Below are positions 45,701-56,312 of a DNA stretch of 64,000 bases, piece after piece. Position 1 is the first letter of the stretch. Each line of letters begins with the position of its first letter. The stretch lies in assembly GCF_019112545.1 (NCBI RefSeq), contig NW_025064885.1, positions 1,514,139-1,578,138 on the forward strand, in the 5' to 3' direction. Both the position numbers and the translations under genes were made by a program. The notes under the pieces were generated by a model. The model ran no database searches, was not told where the DNA came from, and saw only the letters and a list, made by a program, of their open reading frames with translations. Origin of the DNA: Guyanagaster necrorhizus. Lineage: Eukaryota > Basidiomycota > Agaricomycetes > Agaricales > Physalacriaceae.

Positions 45701-46345
45701 GTAGTCCTTTTAAGCCAAGACCGCCAAGAGCCGCACGATTCAGCTGCCCGGTTGGTTTGCCGGTGTCGGTCATAACTAAGGCATGATCAAGTGGTGTGAA
45801 ATCAAGTTATACATGAGAGAAGAAGGGCACATACCTGGCGCAGTTTTACCCGCTAGCGCCATAGCCTTAGCCTTAGCTTCACCGAGCGCTTTTTTGGCAT
45901 CCCGTTCCTTCCGCCAGCCCTCCAGTTTTGCCCGACGAGCTTTGACCTTTTCGTCCTCTAGGGGCGGCGGGGTCGCAGCAGCATCTGCGGTGGATTGAGA
46001 CCGAGGAGGTGTAGCAGGACGACGGTCTTTAGAACGTGATCGTCTGCGTTCGTCCCTTCTGTCGTCGCGTCGGTCGTCGCGTCTGTTGTCCCTCAGGGCC
46101 TCTCTCCGTCGTTCTTCCCGATGTCTTTCATCACGAAGACGCTCGCGTTCCCTTTCCCTTGCACGGTCTCTATCTCTGACATCCCATTCTCCGTCCCGGT
46201 CACGGTCCCTGTCGTCCTCGTACCGCGATCTGTTACCCCTTTGGCTATTGCGCCTAGTCGGCGACGGTGACCGAGGTGAACGGTGAGAGTGTCTTACCCG
46301 TTTATTCGATGAATCTGGGGAGTACGACCTATCCCTGCGCACCAT
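42743..46345 (-). CDS. PRP5: DEAD-box pre-mRNA splicing helicase Prp5
   Basis: Prp5 uses ATP to let U2 snRNP engage the branch site. The N-terminus is long and RS/RD-rich ([20 protein letters not shown] then repeated DRRDDRR). An acidic region and a [10 protein letters not shown] motif follow, as in Prp5/DDX46. The helicase core is complete: [20 protein letters not shown], Walker [31 protein letters not shown] in [43 protein letters not shown] and [10 protein letters not shown]. The C-terminus has a coiled coil and a KH-like end finishing MGRYSVL. One intron, 43743-43790, is 48 bases, in frame, stop-free and apparently GC-AG (GCGAGT...TTGCAG). Removing it gives LANGFLDKLK. Divergent from the PI31 gene with 201 bases between start codons. 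Confidence 0.94.
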
Positions 46346-46546
46346 GACCGCTTTTAGAGGTGGGTGAGAAGAAGAAAGAGATTATTGTTTGCATCTATTT
46401 CCCTTAGAAGCTCTAGACCCAAGTTGCTGACCAATCGACGCGGTATCTTGTTTCTGCCCCTCACTCGACTCAAAAAAAGTCACTTGTAGTACGCTGTCTT
46501 TGCAGGTATCGTTCATCAGTAGAACTTACTGTTACTAGATACACTC

Positions 46547-47666
46547 ATGTCCAAAGATATCCTTGACCCTGCTGCTCTACTCTCTCTCTTTCCTACGTTA
46601 CTTCCTCCTTCAACGAGAGTCCTTGCGTCGCCTCAGGATGGTATTGCTGCGCTCTTGCATACGGTCCTGTCAGCCCTATCCTTTCGACTTGTTGGCGTAG
46701 ACGACTCCGCAACTTCAAGTCCCTACTCGAATAACGTCCTTCCAGTTGAATGGAATAAACACAGTCCTGGAAATTTCACATTTCGCTACAAGCATGATCA
46801 GAGCAGCCTTGAGTTTCTGATAAAACTATCCAAGCTTGGAGTACGGATGGTGATCAATGCTATTGCGCTTGAGGTATGTCTTTGACATTGCCCTTGATTG
46901 CAACCAGCTGATAGCATTCTTTTAGAGTGACAAAGCTGCATCGCTTGATATCGCCATCAATGACTTTACATCTGCATCCTTCTTTCCTCATGATGTCGAT
47001 GCATCCGATGCGCCGCCTCTTGTGCACGGTTTTATATCTTCCAATCGCGTGACCGATTTAGTTTCTCAACTAAAGCTCAAAGTCATCCAAGCGCTTGTTC
47101 CAGGGCTGAGAAAGGAGGGCTATACTGAGGTGACTGTAAGCGAGACGGCGTCTTCCGCTCGGAACGAAGCTCCGCGGGCTGCACAACCCCCGCAGATTCC
47201 TCGATATAACCCCGACGAAGAGTTTCCTCGCCGCTATCCCTCGTCCCAGCTACCGCCGCGGAACCCCCTTGAAATTGGTAGGAGGGACTTGGATCCATTC
47301 CCAGTGAATCCTTTTAGTCCGCCTTCCTTATTTTCTGGCGGAGACGATGACGGGATGTTCGTTGGCCCAAACCATCCTATTCTAGGCGTTGGAGGGCGAA
47401 GTGAAAGGGGGCAACGTGGGCCGTGGGGTGGAGACGGATTTTTGCCGCCTATGGGCGCTCCGCCTGGTGCTCGGTTTGACCCTGTGGGCCCGGGTATTGG
47501 GCCCTTCCCTGGCAGAGCAGGCAGAGGTCTCCCCGGTCGCGGTAATATGTGGGGCCCTGACAATGACGAATTCCCGCCTCCTGGCTCGGTGCGTTGCAAT
47601 ACTTTTGGTTGCTGCTAAGCTCATGCTTGGTTATATTTCCAGCGAAACGACAATATGTTCAGCTGA
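46547..47666 (+). CDS. Proteasome regulator PI31-like
   Basis: PI31 (PSMF1) binds the 20S proteasome and also acts as a transport/assembly adaptor; in fungi the role is little studied. The N-terminal globular FP-type domain begins MSKDILDPAALLSLFPTLLP and includes EWNKHSPGNFTFRYKHDQSS. The C-terminal half is disordered and Pro/Gly/Arg-rich with the family hallmarks NPLEIGRRDLDPFP, GGMFVGPNHP-type (DGMFVGPNHPIL here), GARFDPVGPG and GNMWGPDNDEFPPPG. Two introns: one near 46873-46925, and one near 47589-47642 that joins PPGS to RNDNMFS. The DNDEFPPPG...NDNMF ending is what the family shows at its C-terminus. Confidence 0.85.
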
Positions 47667-47940
47667 AGGGACTGGTGATTTGTAATACTAAATTAAAGAT
47701 GTGATGTGCTATTATTTGAGAACTGGTCGGTTGTTCTCAGTACCAGTTCATTTGTGTATTTTACTTGTTACATTACCACAACAATGCTGTTGCGGCCGGA
47801 ACCGGGAGAGCTGTGCAGCAATATTGACTGTAGTTGTGGCGTCTAGATGCCCGGAAAGGAAACTGCTGTAGCCTCGTGGAAATCTATAAAAGCCAGAAAC
47901 GTTTGACTGTGAGCACCATCCAGCATTCCCCATTACAACC

Positions 47941-48875
47941 ATGTATTCACCGCCTAGCTCTCCCCTGTCCCCTACACGACCACAACGTGTGATTCCACAC
48001 GGGTTTTTGGCCCCTCCCAAGCCCAAGCAACGTTCTGTCCAGGAGATGTCCATACGTGAATTACACGATCGGTACGACAACAACGCTAAGATCCTTGCTT
48101 CACCGTATGCACTTTCTCTCTTCGGCATCGACCCTTCTGTTGACGTACTTGTATTTAGAGGCGCTTCCACATCCAATCACATACACAGAATCTCCGCGGA
48201 GCAATTGGAAATCCAAGCATTACTAGCGGAACTCGAAGGAGTCGATAAGATAAACGCCGTTATGAGAAACACCAGAATCAAAGACGAAGATGAAATGGAC
48301 GTCGAAATGACACCCGAGCCACATGTGAGCAGGATTATTGAAACGAAGCGCCGAGTTCTGGCTCGCAGATACGTGCGTGCTGTTGCTATCAGCTATATTT
48401 TTACCGGTTCTGATTGGTCTATAGGGTCCTGCAGAAGGGTCATCTGCGATGGGTACCCTCAGTATGGACGAAGCTATTGAAATTGAACAACGTCGGCATG
48501 CTGCTGACATGGAGCGCCGTCAAAGGATAGAAGAGAAACAGCGGCGAATTCGTGACATGCGATATGGCGACATGTCCAAGGAGGAAAGAGAAGCAAGGAT
48601 ATTTGCCTTCATGTAAGATATCTTTCCAGCCTCCCACCTTCCGATACTAAACATCCTTTAGGAATCACAAACCAACCGACTCTGACATGGAGGACGACTC
48701 CGATGAAGATGATGACGATGACGACCCATCATCTTGGTTTGAGGACGACCAGGATGATGGCAGAAAAGGCCAGGATATCATCGAACCCGATGAAGAGGAC
48801 TATTACGACATCATTCGGGTAGACGCTACCAAGGTTCGGTATAGCACATTCTATGAACCACGGGACGACGATTAA
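47941..48875 (+). CDS. Acidic coiled-coil protein, function unknown
   Basis: Not recognised. Three exons: MYSPPSSPLSPTRPQRVIPH with a Pro-rich head, a central region (SVQEMSIRELHDRYDNNAKI, HRISAEQLEIQALLAELEG), then a helical basic segment (AIEIEQRRHAADMERRQRIE) and a very acidic tail (DSDEDDDDDDPSSWFEDDQD) ending YSTFYEPRDDD. A 51-base intron after RRY (GTGCGT...TATAG) joins to GPAEGSSAMGTL. A second short intron follows IFAFM. The upstream region has a TATAAAAG-like element at about 47885, some 55 bases before the ATG. The build (SPxSP head, charged coil, acid tail) would suit a nuclear or chaperone-like protein, but that is a guess. Convergent with the next gene, 90 bases between stops. 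Confidence 0.7.
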
Positions 48876-48964
48876 TTAGCAGCAAAATCTTTCCTGAATT
48901 GTGTGTATCATTATAACTAGTAACACAGCTGTCGTGTAGTCGTAGTAAATGTATCGTTACTTGA

Positions 48965-51900
48965 TTAGCGAGCATGTACGGGACAGCTCTTTCCGCGCTG
49001 GAGCCATGAAGAAAGGCAAGCTGAAGGGAATTCGTGAGCCACCACGCCGGATAAGGGATTCAGAGAACACAAACTGTTGTGGAAACTGCATAGACAACTC
49101 AAGCGTGCGACCACGGAACCTACGTCGCAGAGTCACTCAATCAGTGATAGGAAAAGATCCAAGTGAATGTCATTTACCCTTAGCGAATTCTTCCAGACAT
49201 ATTACACCTTGAATGAGACACCATCAGCATCATCACAAAAGAGAAGAATAGAATACGCCCACATTCAACACCGATAAGTGTACTTTCTGCTGGTAAGCTA
49301 TAAACAAGATATTTGGCAGTCTGAGGCGTAGTCCCTGATCCACCTTCCAGGCAGTTCTTCACATGGGCCTCCTGCTCCGATGCGTTCCCAATAGCATCAA
49401 GATTCCGATTACATACTGGACACCTACATCAAGGACATTAGACGAAATCGTCACAGCTCCCAGATGCAGGGATGACACATACTCAGCAAGATCACTCAGT
49501 TGCGAACTGGTATCCCCTCTTGACAGGGGACTGGGTATCGTCAGCAGACCTTGATCAACGAAGACACGTTCCATGGAGTTGACGCGCATGCCTACAAGGC
49601 TACTCGGTACGTTCCCGTTCACCTCGTCATGGCAGCCACAACAGACCCTCTGGGAACTGGACGTCGCTACGCCTTCGGGAAAACCTGGCTCTTGCACAAT
49701 ATCTGATGGATCAAGCAACACTCTATAGGATGAACATCTGTCGCAGAAGATGCGTCCGCAACGGCGACAATGCTGGCATACGTGAGAACCCAAAAACAAT
49801 GCACGATAATGGATACATACGTGCTAAAAACCGTCAAGTATGGCACATCAAGGAAAAACAAATAACACATACACGTCGATTTAAGAATGTAAACCTTCTC
49901 TGACAGTCCCTACATTGATAAACATCCTCGTCTTTCTCCCAGCGATGTATTTGATGACGACTTGGAGATGCCCACCGTGCCACCTTCTGTGGCGCTTCAT
50001 GAGTGGGCACCCGGAAATCAGGGGCCTGCGATAGCTGAGGAGTCAAATCAGTTGGTACACGATTTGTCGAACGGAAACCCGGTTGACTGAAAGAGCCCGT
50101 CGAATTGGACATCCGGGATGAGGAACGCAACGTTTCCAAGGGTGAGGCTCCTGGGTAATGGAACTCGTCGTCTGAATCATCATCATCATAATCCTCGTGT
50201 TCCTCGTCATCTCCTAAGAAACAGGAATTCAGTGGCTGCTGAATCGTGTGTGTGATGAAAACATATCGTCACCTGAGATAAGGAGACCATGAGCACCTGC
50301 TGCTAGCCTTCTTCGTTCAAGATCCCTGCTATATGCATTCAGCAGCACTTCGGCTTGTCTCTTCCTATCAACATCGTCATCACCTGGAGAAATTTCACAT
50401 CAGAATGCCATGCCAATATTCACATGCAGATAAACACGCACCCAGTATTCCCTGTCTCAGCTCCATCGTTGCACGTTCAAGCTTAGCAATCGCCCGTCGA
50501 GCATCGATGGCAGATAACGAAGCCGCATCAATATCACGAGATGATTGTGTTCCTACCAGGTACCTGGCCCTCCCGACATAATCTTGTGTTGATGATAAAA
50601 ACGACTGCATCTGCCCAAGCTCCTGGCCTTCCGAATCTCCTTCTGCATTATCTTGACTATCATCGATGTATGGTATGAGATCTCCCTCTCCATCCAGATG
50701 GTACATTTTACCATCGGGCTGCAGGAATGGCAGGGGCGGGATATCCAATCTCCTACGCATAACACGTACCCATCTTCTTCGCCGGACCCAAGTGTGGGGC
50801 GCATGAGGAATCGATGAAGAGGAGTATGATGACCGTCTCGACGAAGACCCAGCCGCACCCAAAATGACGCTCCCGCTCCCCGTCAAGAGCCTTACTAGCT
50901 GCGGCGGCCTCTCTGCCGACCATTGATCCTCAGGGTCATTGAAATGGTGCGCGTACTGCCAACCGTCTTCCACGTCGACTCCTGGATGGGTCATATCCAG
51001 CGTCCAATCCGAACTACAAAGAGTGAGACGTCAAGCAATGTGTTTTGTCAGACTTCTCGGACATACAGCCAGAAATGACTCCGCTCCGCTCCTTCCAGTG
51101 CGTGCCGCTCGTCCGATCGAGGAAGAGGAAGCTTCCAAGGACTATTTCGGAGGGGCAGCTGCACGTCGCTGCGCCATGCGGCTACGTCGCCCACGTTATC
51201 GTCCGATTTAGGCATTCTTAGTTCGAAGGGCGGTTTCCGACCTTGTTTTCCTAAGCCTGACACAGAGAATTTAGGCCTACCTCCAGACACCGCGAGCGTT
51301 TTGAGACGTGTATCCAGCCTTTGATTCTCATACAGGACAAGAGCAACAGTCGTGTGAACGGCGAGAGTGTCATAAGATACCGTCGTGTTCCTCCAACGTT
51401 CCGTTTCAGCTCTCTGTAAAACCTGTAGAGGTATAAATGAAATTTCAAATATGGCATTTGATTTGGTATACGTACCTCGCAAATCCAAACCTCAAAAACC
51501 GCTGCGGCTGTGTCATACGCCGTTTCACCCCAGTTATTGCGAACCAAAGGATTGGCAGATTGTTTAGTAAGAAGATACAGGACGACGGGAAGGTGGCCCT
51601 TGGACGCAGCATTCACTGAAGAGGATAAGCTTGAATAAATGGTGCTATTGAAATGAACTGACTTAGAGGTGTCCAACCTCCCTTGCTTCGGGCGTCTATA
51701 TGCCGCGTGCCATCGGAGTGTAAGTCTGCGCCTCCATTCTCGCAGATGCAGCGCACAATGTCGAGATAGCCTTTTGAACAAGCATTGTGAAGTGGTGTCC
51801 ATCCGTCATCATCTTTAGCGTGTACGTCCGCCTTGTCTGGGAGAAGATAGCGGACGATAGGCAAGTGACCATTTAAAGAGGCTTTATGCAAGGCGGTCTA

Positions 51901-52685
51901 AAACGAGTGAGTGTGCCACCAGTGTGAAAAGCAAGTGCTCCGCACCTCTCCTTCCTTATCTTCCAGGTCTGGCATGGCTCCACAATCTTCCACCACTAAC
52001 AGACCATCAGATTCGAGCAAAGAAACAACTGGAAATGGAGCGTACACCAAACGACAATATCCAGATGGCCTCGGCTAGCAGCCGCATGCAGGGTTGTAAA
52101 ACCGGTACGCGACGATGCAACATTTGCTAAACTAAAGAATTCGATATTCCCTGGCTCAAGTGCCGTCGAAAAGAGCTTTTTTAGAAGTGGCAGGTTGCCT
52201 GATGAAGCTGCTGCAAAGAGTGCTTCAAGCTGAGCAGGTGACGGAGCAGGTAGCGTAGGGACGTGTTCGTTGTCTTCAGTCGTTGAATTCGGCGCCTCTG
52301 CACCAGGATAAAGAAATTCTTCGTCTTCGGAATCGTTGTCTGACTCTTGGTCGTTGCCCAATTGAATACCGAGACCTGAAGATTTAGACGAGTGTGTATC
52401 TGATAACCCGGACCTGCTACGAGAGATGAGAATGAAGGAGAAAGGATAAAATCAACGTACTCTTCTATTGTTCCCAGGTGAGGTCGTCCCACTGCAACGG
52501 CCGTCATCATCAAGTAATTTGAAGAGGATTCAGATAATGTTCTTAGAGGAGTGCACCGCGCTTTGGTACCGTGGGAATCCACTTCCTAATCAGAAAGTTT
52601 ATGTACATCACTCGGAGCATCATCTGAGTTATACCGTGATCTGAATGACAACGAATATTTTATTTACAGATAATGTAGACGTCAT
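48965..52685 (-). CDS. Ankyrin-DysF-FYVE-RING protein (Pib1-like E3 ubiquitin ligase with extra domains)
   Basis: Exons read as one gene of roughly 1000 residues. Start: MTSTLSVNKIFVV, then a short head and an acidic QESDNDSEDEEFLYPGA. Ankyrin repeats follow (TGFTTLHAAASRGHLDIV, GETALHKASLNGHLPIVRYL, DGWTPLHNACSKGYLDIVRC, KGGWTPLMNAASKGHLPVVL). Next is a DysF/PEX-like block, ERSHFWLSDWTLDMTHPGVD and EDGWQYAHHFNDPEDQW, closing with TWVRRRRWVRVMRRRLDIPP. A FYVE finger follows: WEKDEDVYQCRDCQRRFTF, RRHCRRCGRIFCDRCSSYRV, QRVCCGC. The C-terminus is a cysteine motif CPVCNRNL and a RING: CVICLEEFAKG, LSCLCSFHN, CLSSWLQRGKSCPVHAR. Yeast Pib1 is a FYVE+RING ligase on endosomes and vacuole, so a membrane-linked E3 role is likely. 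The spliced FYVE core has one His where two are usual (HHCR), so PI3P binding needs checking. Confidence 0.8.
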
Positions 52686-52967
52686 TATTCACAGTTTCCT
52701 CCCCTTCCCGTGTTCTTCTCTTGGAACAGAGACGCGGCTCGACATCTGTCAACATGAAATAGTATTCATCTTCTCCTATCCCATGGTTCTTCCACTCTCT
52801 TCCAGTTCAAAAGAGAACGATGAAAAGTTCATTACGCGTACAGCGGGAATGTGACGAGTAAGGAACCACTACGAGTCTGTTCGCGCGCGCCTCATCGCAG
52901 TTGCGACAGCCTTCGCATCTTGCAGCATACTTGGGTTTGAGGGTGCCGTAGAATCATTGCGAGTTGG

Positions 52968-53595
52968 TCAAACATCTTGACGACGCAGATCAAGGAGCCC
53001 TTTCATGAGGAGCTGGACGTCGAGCACGGCATCAATAGCACGGCTCAGAGGTGTGTCCTGGGTGTTCCGTACGGGAAACGCGGTCTTTACTTCAACCTCC
53101 CAGAGAGTATCAGCGGATGCAGGAATAGGTTCTTGTGTTTTGGGATCAATCTACGTATGGCATTAGCATAATACAACAGGATAAACAAAGAGAACGTACT
53201 TTTTCCTGCTGGAACATCTGAATGACCAGCATCCCTCTCCTGAAAACATATCCTCTCTTGTATATCTGCGACCGCCTCACGTACCCCAGCGCACATGCGA
53301 AACACAGCGCGTCTCCGCGAACATGAACAGTCGCCCACGGGCGTACCGTCGCCTCTGGATGCGCACGGACGCTCTCTGGTGCCAGATAAGAGAAAAGAAC
53401 CCAGCCCCCATCGGGATCCATGAGATCCTTACGCGCACGCAGCAGAACGGGCTCGGTATCGCGGTTGACGGGCTCAAAAACGACCTCACGAATATGCATC
53501 GCAGCCGAAGATTCGGAATGTAGTGTGATGCGGGCAAGAATGGCGGTAAGATCTCGAGCAAAGAATTCACCAAAAAGAGCGACTTCGTAGGACAT
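52968..53595 (-). CDS. MED18: Mediator complex subunit 18
   Basis: Head-module subunit of Mediator, working with Med20 in Pol II transcription. Exon 1 begins MSYEVALFGEFFARDLTAIL and contains RITLHSESSAAMHIREVVFE, VLLRARKDLMDP, RPWATVHVRGDALCFACALG and YVRRSQIYKRGYVFRRGMLV. After one intron (GTACGT-type donor near 53200) exon 2 reads IDPKTQEPIPASADTLWEVE and ends LMKGLLDLRRQDV. YKRGYVFRRG and LWEVEVKT are family hallmarks. About 190 residues, slightly short of yeast but usual for basidiomycetes. The start codon lies 75 bases from that of the TRAPP-like gene on the other strand. Confidence 0.9.
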
Positions 53596-53670
53596 CGGTG
53601 GTGGTAGACGAGACTGATAGACTTGATAGACAAGGATATGTCACAAAGCGTGACGCAGACGGCCTTGAAG
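53596..53670. promoter_or_regulatory. Very short bidirectional promoter, MED18 / TCA17-like
   Basis: Only 75 bases separate the two opposing ATGs. Unless one of the starts is wrong or leaders overlap, both core promoters must overlap each other or reach into the neighbouring coding region. Confidence 0.5.
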
Positions 53671-54214
53671 ATGGCTCCCATTCGCATCCACGCAGTTGCG
53701 TATATCTCTGCCAATAATCACCCAGTGCTCATCAGGTCATTTATCGACAATGGGAATGCTCTCAAGTACCATTATATCGCCCACACTGCCCTAGATGTTA
53801 TAGAAGAGCGAGGTATGCAGTTGGGTGCCATCGCAGCCGTTTTGACCGCCAATCGCTCGCAGTGAACGAAGCGAAGCATCCCTATCTTGGCCTTCTGTAT
53901 TCAATTGACGACGTCGCTGTCTATGCCTATATGACGCCTCTCAACCTCAAGATTGTTCTTGCTCTTGCTCTCGCAGACGCAGTGGTTCCCGATATCAAGG
54001 TCCACACGGTGCGCATACATGGCAGCCATTTCGTATTTTTTGTGACACTTTGCGATAGATCTTCAAAGCCTTCCATATGGCTTACTATCATGCTGTATCG
54101 AACCCATTCCTTGACCTGGACCCAGCAAACCCTGTTCCACTCAACTCGCCCAAATGGAAATTTTTTACCCGACAATTGGACGAGATTTGTGCTGTCGTAG
54201 GAGCCGGAGTATAG
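53671..54214 (+). CDS. TRAPP-associated protein, TRAPPC2L/Tca17-like (sedlin family)
   Basis: Longin-fold subunit of the TRAPP II tethering complex in Golgi traffic. Spliced reading: MAPIRIHAVAYISANNHPVL, TALDVIEERVNEAKHPYLG, LLYSIDDVAVYAYMTPLNLK, IVLALALADAV, then IFKAFHMAYYHAVSNPFLDL and KWKFFTRQLDEICAVVGAGV. These match TRAPPC2L (CYLGLLYSMEDVAVYGY-type core). Intron 1 starts GTATGC after EER and ends CTCGCAG. Intron 2 starts GTGCGC and ends GCGATAG. In the unspliced frame an ATG at 53623 exists, but 53671 starts exactly at the family N-terminus. About 140 residues, as expected. Confidence 0.88.
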
Positions 54215-54581
54215 CGGTCTGAATGGGCGTTCGTTGTAGCCCTCTACACCGTCGTCAGAGTTATGGTGTCTAGTCCAGGCAATGGAGCTCCCTTGGGATT
54301 TCACTCTACGGCCTGCGACCCCCTTTCCAGGTTACGGAAGAACAGGGAGAAGCACCAACAACAGTGATGCCCTTTATTGACTCTCCTGTTTTGAGATCAC
54401 AACTTCAGAGACAGATACGGGGCAGACATTGATAGTTTTCACTACATACTCTTATTTTCTTTCCGAGTTACCACATGAATGGAAGTTAGTTATGTACAAA
54501 TATCCTATGAGCAGGTCCTAAGTAATCTAAGTATGTAAGAAGTGTGGTCTATTCTACACCAGTATTGGTGGCACACTTGTA
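54215..54581. other. Intergenic between convergent genes
   Basis: About 365 bases between two stop codons. 3' untranslated regions expected; no gene, repeat or RNA seen. Confidence 0.5.
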
Positions 54582-55897
54582 CTACCAGATCCATGACCAG
54601 AACCGGTAGAAGTGCCATGAAAGGCCAAACGATGGCTTGTACGTTCGGCGTCGCAACGAGGCGGGACCTATCTCTGCTATTAATGCATCCAATTCTTCAA
54701 GCGCGGCCGCAGCGGTGGGACGTTCATCTGGATCGGGCGCCGTCATCTTCAGTAAAAGGGGTTCCAAGTCCTCCATGCCGAGATACTTCTTTATGCATAG
54801 GGTCAGACAAAAGAATACATGCCTTGAAACAGCCCACTTGCCTTCATCTCCTTTAAGAACGCATTGCCGAGTGTATAGATATCGAGCTTGAAGGGATTAT
54901 ATGGGACAACTTCCGATATCTCGGGCATTGAATGATCAGATCCATAGGTTCCCGTTACACGAGCCTTTTCTATGCCCTCTGGACAATATGTCGTGGTTTC
55001 GAAATCTATAAAATAGTACCGTAGAGAGCCAACTTCGCAACGATTATGGGGATCACTGGAGTATAGATTGAGGAGAAATGGAAAATGCTGGCTCGCAAGA
55101 GAAAAGCCGCCTGGCATCAAATCAGATACATCCATGGTCATATTGATCATAGCTGCATCCCTGAGGAAGAACATGATGAGGACAGACTTTGCATAGAACC
55201 AAATGCGCGAACCTGTGAGCGTATTTCTCTCGATGCATGAATACCAGACCCTTAGATGTGATCATCAGTCATTATCCCAAAAATATAGCGGTGGCAAATG
55301 TGAACGAACCTCGAGAAATTGTCGTAGAGCCTCGAATACCTCCGCACGACAGTGAAATGCAGGTTTCCACATGTCGTGGAGCAAAGGCATGACAATGATA
55401 ACACATTCACTTTCTCCTGGAAAATCGAATACATCCCATATTGGAACACAGTGATTGCAAGAATCAACTTTGGCTGCTAGAAGTGCCGCTTTCTTGGCCT
55501 CTTCTGTGTGTATTGAAGTTGATTTGATGACAACGCCTTTGTCATCCGACGCCCTCTTTCCCTCGATAACATTGGGGTGCTTTAAAGTGATGGTAAAATG
55601 TAGGTTCGAAAGAATGGATAGAACACGCACGACAAGTGGGAAGCTGTCCACCGCATATTCATAAGGAATGCCATTAGATCCTTGCCACGAAGGTTGCCAG
55701 TCAGGCTGGAATCGCGGAGGCAACAGATACCCTTTCGATTTGAGAAACGGTTCGATGCCGACCCACCGCATCTCTGCTTTGCTCCGCTCTCCGTTGTAAA
55801 GCCGTTCTTCTTTTTCATATTCGTCATCGGAATCGTCTTGACAGGTTGGGTCAATGTCAGCAGCAGCGCCGTAAGGTGGTAGTGAATATTCGCCCAT
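54582..55897 (-). CDS. Protein kinase-like protein, agaric-type, with altered DFG
   Basis: Kinase fold protein of a family common in mushroom genomes. The start MGEYSLPPYGAAADIDP is followed by an acidic DDSDDEYEKEERL. The N-lobe lacks a clear glycine loop but has KGVVIKSTS with the usual lysine. The hinge reads CVIIVMPLLHDMW. After introns the catalytic loop is YAHRDAAMINMTMD (HRD and the later Asn kept). DFG reads YYFIDFETTTYCPEG, so the Gly is Glu. The C-lobe has PEISEVVPYNPFKLDIYTLG and PLLLKMTAPDPDERPTAAAAL. The end is Trp-rich (WHFYRFWSWIW), possibly a membrane-tail segment. Activity is uncertain: HRD is intact but DFE is atypical. An open extension upstream of the chosen ATG uses no ATG. 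Confidence 0.72.
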
Positions 55898-56312
55898 GAT
55901 GGGGGAGGAAAATACAATATCAGCGGAGCTATTAAAATTCAAGGAGGCGAATAGGAGGAAACTGAGGTTGATCGATGCTGTGCCACGGTATGGCGGAAAT
56001 ATTAACCGGGATTGTGAGTTGCTACTTATTGTTGCAAGAAATCCAGCAAGGAATTATTATGACACATCGAAGAAAGAACGTTTGTTCCCCTTCGTAGAGT
56101 TAGTTATTACGGATGGTGTGAAATCAACCCATTGACCTAGAATCCACCGGGTAAATATCGGCAGGAGGTGGGGAAGGAAAGAGGTTACTCCCGGGCCTTA
56201 AAATCTTACGGCCTTGATGACGCGTATCGTTAATCCATGGAAAGGCGGAGGAGAACGGCGTCGGTAAACGCTCATGGCAGGCAAGGAACATAAACCGTCA
56301 CTGAATCCAGTT
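55898..56312. other. Intergenic upstream of the kinase-like gene
   Basis: About 415 bases, the promoter side of the kinase-like gene and the 3' side of BCD1. No feature recognised. Confidence 0.5.

Noticed and set aside
45776..46286. Repeated RD/RS-coding sequence as a DNA repeat
   Set aside because: It is the low-complexity RS/RD domain expected at the N-terminus of Prp5, not a separate repeat element.
50553..50858. Second minus-strand open frame overlapping the DysF-like exon
   Set aside because: It is out of frame with the conserved WVRRRRWVRVMRR text and is a shadow.
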